Below, piece after piece: positions 61,090 through 64,000 of a stretch of 64,000 nt of DNA. Made by a program: the position numbers and the translations under genes. The DNA is taken from assembly GCF_018332695.1 (NCBI RefSeq), contig NZ_BOQN01000058.1:57450-121449 (forward strand), in the 5' to 3' direction. The stretch's first letter is position 1; every line of letters starts with the position of its first letter. A model generated the notes under the pieces. The model saw nothing but the letters and a program-made list of their open reading frames with translations, was not told the origin of the DNA and searched no databases. This stretch comes from Paractinoplanes toevensis. GTDB lineage: Bacteria > Actinomycetota > Actinomycetes > Mycobacteriales > Micromonosporaceae.

Positions 61090-61130
61090 CCCGGCCCGCC
61101 GATCCCGCCAAACCCGGCCACGCGCCCGCC

Positions 61131-61186
61131 GATGCCCGGCAGCCTGGCCCGCGCCGTCGATGCCCGGCAGCCTGGCCCGCGCCGTC
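61131..61186. repeat. Perfect tandem duplication of a 28-bp unit
   Basis: Two identical 28-bp copies (61131-61158 and 61159-61186) are followed by a third, five-base start of the unit. They lie in the 288-base gap after the aminopeptidase gene, in sequence with other CCCGCC-rich words resembling those at the left end of the window. Confidence 0.85.
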
Positions 61187-61320
61187 GATGGCCGCCTAGC
61201 CCCGGCCCGCCGGTCCCGCCGGCTTTGACCCCAAGCCGGCCCGATCCAGGCCGGGCCCTTGGCCCGGCGGCCCTGATCTTGGACGGCTCCGTCCGCCGGT
61301 GTTGGTTGGCGACATAGCGA

Positions 61321-61351
61321 AGGCCCGTCCGCGCTCGGCGCGGACGGGCCT
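61321..61351. terminator. Strong hairpin between aminopeptidase and whiB7-side genes
   Basis: Perfect 14-bp arms (61321-61334, 61338-61351) with a 3-base loop. It lies between converging transcripts and can serve both. Confidence 0.85.
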
Positions 61352-61377
61352 ATCAGTTACGAGTGGTTGTCAGTGGG

Positions 61378-61611
61378 TCAGTAGCGCCCGCCGCCGAGTT
61401 CGCGCGAGGCCCGGTGAAGGGACTGCATAGCGACCTGGCGAGCGGGGCGGTGCGCCTCAGGTGTGTAGTCACGCTGAGGCCGACGCATTCGGGCCCTGGA
61501 CAACGCTTCGTGGAGAAGTCTCATTTTGGTGGCTCCAGTCGTGTTCATCTCGATGCTCGGCTTTCGGGTTACGGCCGGTTCGGCCTCGGGGAGGGCGATG
61601 CTGCTGTTCAT
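61378..61611 (-). CDS. Small basic protein downstream of whiB7
   Basis: A 77-residue protein. The second half is an Arg-rich amphipathic helix (KMRLLHEALSRARMRRPQRD and ARQVAMQSLHRASRELGGG). Short proteins with LHEALSRARM are found in other actinobacteria as unnamed genes, as far as I recall. Its ATG is one base beyond the whiB7 stop, so it is translated from the same message and may belong to the same stress response. Function unknown. Confidence 0.6.
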   Translation of the reverse strand: MNSSIALPEAEPAVTRKPSIEMNTTGATKMRLLHEALSRARMRRPQRDYTPEAHRPARQVAMQSLHRASRELGGGRY

Positions 61612-61612
61612 G

Positions 61613-61975
61613 TCAGGCCGCCAGGCGAACCTGGTTGCGGGACTCGAGGCCGTTCGCGGCAAGCCGCTCCTCGACCTCGACGGCAAGCTCGGCGTCGCGC
61701 GCCACGTCCGACTTACGCGGACGGCCACGCGGCCGCTTGCGGGGAACCACGGCACCCCGCTCGAAGATCTCGCCGCCCCAGACGCCCCAGGGCTCGTTCC
61801 GCTCGACCGCACCGGCCAGGCACTCGACGCGCAGCGGGCAGTCCCCGCAGAGCGACTTGGCCAGTTCCAGCTGGGCCGGGGAGTCCGAGAACCACAGGTC
61901 CGGGTCGAACTTCCGGCAGGGCAGGTTTGCCTCGATGTCGACGCTCACGTCGATCGGGGCCAGCGCCAGACTCAT
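61613..61975 (-). CDS. whiB7: WhiB7-type iron-sulfur transcriptional regulator
   Basis: A 120-residue Wbl protein with four cluster-binding Cys (C20, C43, C46, C52) in the order C-x22-C-x2-C-x5-C, the turn GVWGGE (64-69) and a C-terminal AT-hook (KRPRGRPRK). The AT-hook identifies the WhiB7 subgroup, which binds SigA and activates intrinsic antibiotic-resistance genes. It lies next to uvrD2, as in M. tuberculosis. A leader ORF and an intrinsic terminator precede it, indicating attenuation control. Confidence 0.95.
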   Translation of the reverse strand: MSLALAPIDVSVDIEANLPCRKFDPDLWFSDSPAQLELAKSLCGDCPLRVECLAGAVERNEPWGVWGGEIFERGAVVPRKRPRGRPRKSDVARDAELAVEVEERLAANGLESRNQVRLAA

Positions 61976-62046
61976 AAAGCCCGGTCACCTCTCTCTTCTT
62001 CAGCGATCTTCTGGATCGTCGGGTCGTGCACCGGCCTGTAGGCCGG

Positions 62047-62088
62047 CAAAAAATTAAGGCCGCGGATCCCTTTACGGGTTCCGCGGCC
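62047..62088 (-). terminator. Intrinsic terminator (attenuator) in the whiB7 leader
   Basis: Read on the minus strand, a 13-bp stem with one mismatch (62058-62070 and 62076-62088) and a 5-base loop is followed directly by TTAATTTTTT. This is the only hairpin in the window with a good U-tract. It lies 72 bases before the whiB7 start and after the leader ORF, so it can stop transcription before whiB7. Confidence 0.85.
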
Positions 62089-62113
62089 TCGAGGTGAGCC
62101 GGAGGTCTGGTTA

Positions 62114-62485
62114 TCAGACCGGCCTTCCTCGAGGCGGGACGCCACTGCCACCATCCGCGTAACGCTTCATGGAGACGCTGGAGCCCTTGAACCCAGTGGT
62201 GCCATTGGTGCCATTGATTCCGTCGGTGAGCGTCAGGACCTGAGCCAGCTCGGCCTGGGCCTGGACCTGGTGCACCCGCGAAACCGGGGCCCGCTCGGCG
62301 GCAAGAATTGCCATCGGTCGGACGATTTCGGCCGGAATCCAAGCCCGCTCAGCCACCAGCGCCACGGGGGCCACCGGCGGAGCCGACATTGCTGCCACAG
62401 AAGCGGCGGCAGTCGGCAACAGAGCGGACGGAGCGCAGGCACGGGTCAGCGGCAGCGACGGCTGCGTCATCGTGTAGATCTCCAT
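62114..62485 (-). CDS. Upstream ORF in the whiB7 leader
   Basis: A 123-codon ORF with a strong ribosome-binding site (GGAGGAGGTGG) before its ATG. The product begins MEIYTMTQPSLPLTRACAPS and is rich in Ala, Val and Pro, with SMKRYADGGSGVPPRGRPV at the end. It resembles no domain that I know. It ends 25 bases before the attenuator stem. whiB7 genes in other actinobacteria have short leader peptides whose stalled translation prevents termination. This one is much longer, so either a leader peptide or a small protein is possible. Confidence 0.65.
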   Translation of the reverse strand: MEIYTMTQPSLPLTRACAPSALLPTAAASVAAMSAPPVAPVALVAERAWIPAEIVRPMAILAAERAPVSRVHQVQAQAELAQVLTLTDGINGTNGTTGFKGSSVSMKRYADGGSGVPPRGRPV

Positions 62486-62608
62486 CTCTGCCACCTCCTC
62501 CATCTGCGATGCACTCGTCGTTCGTTTTCCCTTGTAGAGCAGGCCGCTCGCCAAGGTGTGCTCTGAGGCTAAGCCTCCCCTACAAGGGAGGGCAAACGAA
62601 TTAACGGA

Positions 62609-64000
62609 CTAGTTTTCAAAGTTTTTTGACGAGGCTTCGTCGGGCGTCGCGCCACCCACGAGAGCGAAGACGGCGGCACCGTACTGACCGAGCTTTCGGG
62701 GACCGATCCCGGCGATCCCCAGCAGTTCCGCCGGGTTGCTCGGGCGCCGCTCCGCCATGGCCACCAGCGTCGCGTCGGTGAACACCACGTAAGCAGGGAC
62801 TTTGAGCCCGGCCGCGGTTTCCGCCCGCCAGGCCGTGAAACGGTCGAGAAGGTCCTGGTCGAGGTCGGACGGGCAGCTCGGGCAGCGACCCATCTTGCGA
62901 TCGGCCCCGGCCAGCAGGGCTGCCCCGCAGATGCGGCACGAGGACACCTGGGAGCGCCGACGGTCGGGTTTCCGACTCCGGTCGGTGACCCCCGCCCGTT
63001 CGGTCGGCGAATTGCGCTCCAGCTGCGGCAGGAAGCGGCACGGACGGCGCGCCCGGCCGCTGCCGGACCGCGTCTGACCATAGGAAAGCCACAACCACTC
63101 GCGGGCCCGGGTCACCCCGACGTAGAGCAGGCGGCGCTCCTCCTCCAATTGCTCGGGCGTCTTCGCGTACGTCGTCGGGAGCGTGCCGTCGGCCAGGCCG
63201 ACCAGAAAGACCGCGTCCCATTCGAGGCCCTTGGCCGAGTGAAGTGAGGCGAGCGTCACACCCGCGACCGTGGGTGCGTGCTGCTGCTCGACCCGCCGGG
63301 CCAACTCGTCGTTGAACGCGGACAGCGTGACGTCCCGCTGCACCGCGCCGGCTTGGCCGATCGGCTCGAGGGTGGGCGCTTTCGAATACTCCTCGGCCAG
63401 GGTGACCAGCGCGGCGAGCGCCTCCCACTGCTCGCGGGCCGCCCCGCCCGGCGGTGGTTGCTCCCGCGCCCACCCGGTCGCCGCGAGCGCCTCGACCACC
63501 GCCTGCACCAGCGGCGTCTCGCCCGGCGTGGAACGCACGGCCGCGCGCAGCGCGATCATCGCCTGCCGGACCTCGGGCCGCTCGAAGAACCGCTCGGCGC
63601 CGCGCACCACGTAGGGCACCTCGGCCTCGGCGAGCGCCTCCTCATAAACCTCGGACTGGGCGTTGATGCGGAACAGCACGGCGATCTCGCTGGCCGGGGT
63701 GCCGGTGGCGATCAGCTCACGGCAGCGCCGGGCCACCGCGGCGGCCTCGCCCGCCTCGTCGGGGAAGATCTTCAACTCCGGCTCGGCGCCGGGCGGACGC
63801 TGGCCGACCAGCTCGAGCCGGAGCCGGGCCTCGTTACCGCGCGCCTGCCGGATCACGGCGTTGGCCAGGCCGACCACCTGCGGGGTCGAGCGGTAGTCGC
63901 GGACCAGCCGGATCACCACGGCGTTGCGCCGCTGCCGGGGAAAGTCGATCAGGTAGCTCGAGGTGGCCCCGGTGAACGAGTAGATCGTCTGGCTGGCGTC
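62609..64000 (-). CDS. uvrD2: UvrD2-type ATP-dependent DNA helicase with HRDC domain (partial)
   Basis: The C-terminal 463 residues of an SF1 helicase; the N-terminal part with the Walker motifs lies beyond the right end. Visible: motif III DASQTIYSFTGA at the window edge, motif IV RLVRDYRSTPQVV, motif V LASLHSAKGLEWDAVFLVGL and motif VI EERRLLYVGVTRAREWLWLS. A four-Cys zinc module (SCRICGAALL, GRCPSCPSD) links to a C-terminal HRDC domain. This tetra-Cys plus HRDC arrangement is specific to UvrD2. It acts in DNA repair and replication. Confidence 0.95.
   Translation of the reverse strand, partial: DASQTIYSFTGATSSYLIDFPRQRRNAVVIRLVRDYRSTPQVVGLANAVIRQARGNEARLRLELVGQRPPGAEPELKIFPDEAGEAAAVARRCRELIATGTPASEIAVLFRINAQSEVYEEALAEAEVPYVVRGAERFFERPEVRQAMIALRAAVRSTPGETPLVQAVVEALAATGWAREQPPPGGAAREQWEALAALVTLAEEYSKAPTLEPIGQAGAVQRDVTLSAFNDELARRVEQQHAPTVAGVTLASLHSAKGLEWDAVFLVGLADGTLPTTYAKTPEQLEEERRLLYVGVTRAREWLWLSYGQTRSGSGRARRPCRFLPQLERNSPTERAGVTDRSRKPDRRRSQVSSCRICGAALLAGADRKMGRCPSCPSDLDQDLLDRFTAWRAETAAGLKVPAYVVFTDATLVAMAERRPSNPAELLGIAGIGPRKLGQYGAAVFALVGGATPDEASSKNFEN

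Noticed and set aside
1..64000. CRISPR arrays, insertion sequences, integrases or phage genes
   Set aside because: None seen. The only repeats are short GC-rich tandems and the tRNA pair, and no transposase or recombinase motif appears in any frame with gene-like character.

Overview
The window is very GC-rich, codes on both strands with few gaps, and uses GTG starts often. It looks like a chromosomal segment of a filamentous actinobacterium, most probably Micromonosporaceae such as Actinoplanes. This is inferred from gene content (WhiB7, UPF0182, a MacS-type kinase, DUF5709, DUF5679, SipW/DUF5305 and a type II PKS cluster), not from a database search.

Region 1 (1-19.7 kb) is mixed chromosomal content. 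It opens with the tail of a membrane protein and a short tandem-repeat stretch. Next come anti-sigma-like regulators and a MacS-type two-component pair. A polysaccharide-degradation group follows: a GH16-like protein that lacks its catalytic motif but carries a chitin-binding module, an intact GH16 endo-1,3-beta-glucanase with a ricin-type lectin, and a GH46 chitosanase. Then come malQ, a spermidine-synthase-like protein, a TerC-family protein and a pentapeptide-repeat protein. A secretion locus pairs a small SipW-type exported protein with a signal peptidase I fused to a DUF5305-like domain. A truncated histidine-kinase tail lies just before a CPA2 antiporter.

Region 2 (about 21.3-47.9 kb, perhaps including the FAD oxidoreductase from 19.8 kb) is a complete type II polyketide biosynthetic gene cluster. 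The rightward arm (21.3-33.9 kb) encodes ACP, O-methyltransferase, a second ACP, aromatase/cyclase, a free-standing amino-acid-type adenylation enzyme, a TcmI-type cyclase, a cupin cyclase, KS-alpha, chain-length factor and an ABM-family monooxygenase. It continues with a full in-cluster acetyl-CoA carboxylase (AccDA fusion, BCCP, biotin carboxylase), a type II thioesterase and a flavin-dependent halogenase. The leftward arm (42.8-34.0 kb) encodes a large FAD monooxygenase, two more ABM proteins, a dienelactone-hydrolase-like protein, a DUF6295 protein, a quinone oxidoreductase, an LLM flavoprotein, an SDR, a SARP regulator with an NB-ARC domain, and an NmrA-like reductase. A third arm (43.2-47.9 kb) carries an MFS exporter, a HisC-like aminotransferase, another O-methyltransferase and a TetR regulator. 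The predicted product is a chlorinated, O-methylated, multiply oxidised aromatic (possibly pentangular) polyketide. The adenylation enzyme, second ACP and aminotransferase hint at an amino-acid-derived unit.

Region 3 (48.0-64.0 kb) is conserved actinobacterial core. Two identical initiator tRNA genes flank an SGNH hydrolase. The order UPF0182, PDZ/S16 protease, DUF2342-type metalloprotease, DUF5679, ABC1 kinase, whiB7 and uvrD2 matches what I recall of the Rv3193c-Rv3198c neighbourhood of Mycobacterium tuberculosis. Notable non-coding signals are a four-copy DnaA-box cluster near 57.2 kb and a whiB7 leader with a 123-codon upstream ORF and an intrinsic terminator. The last gene, uvrD2, runs off the right end.
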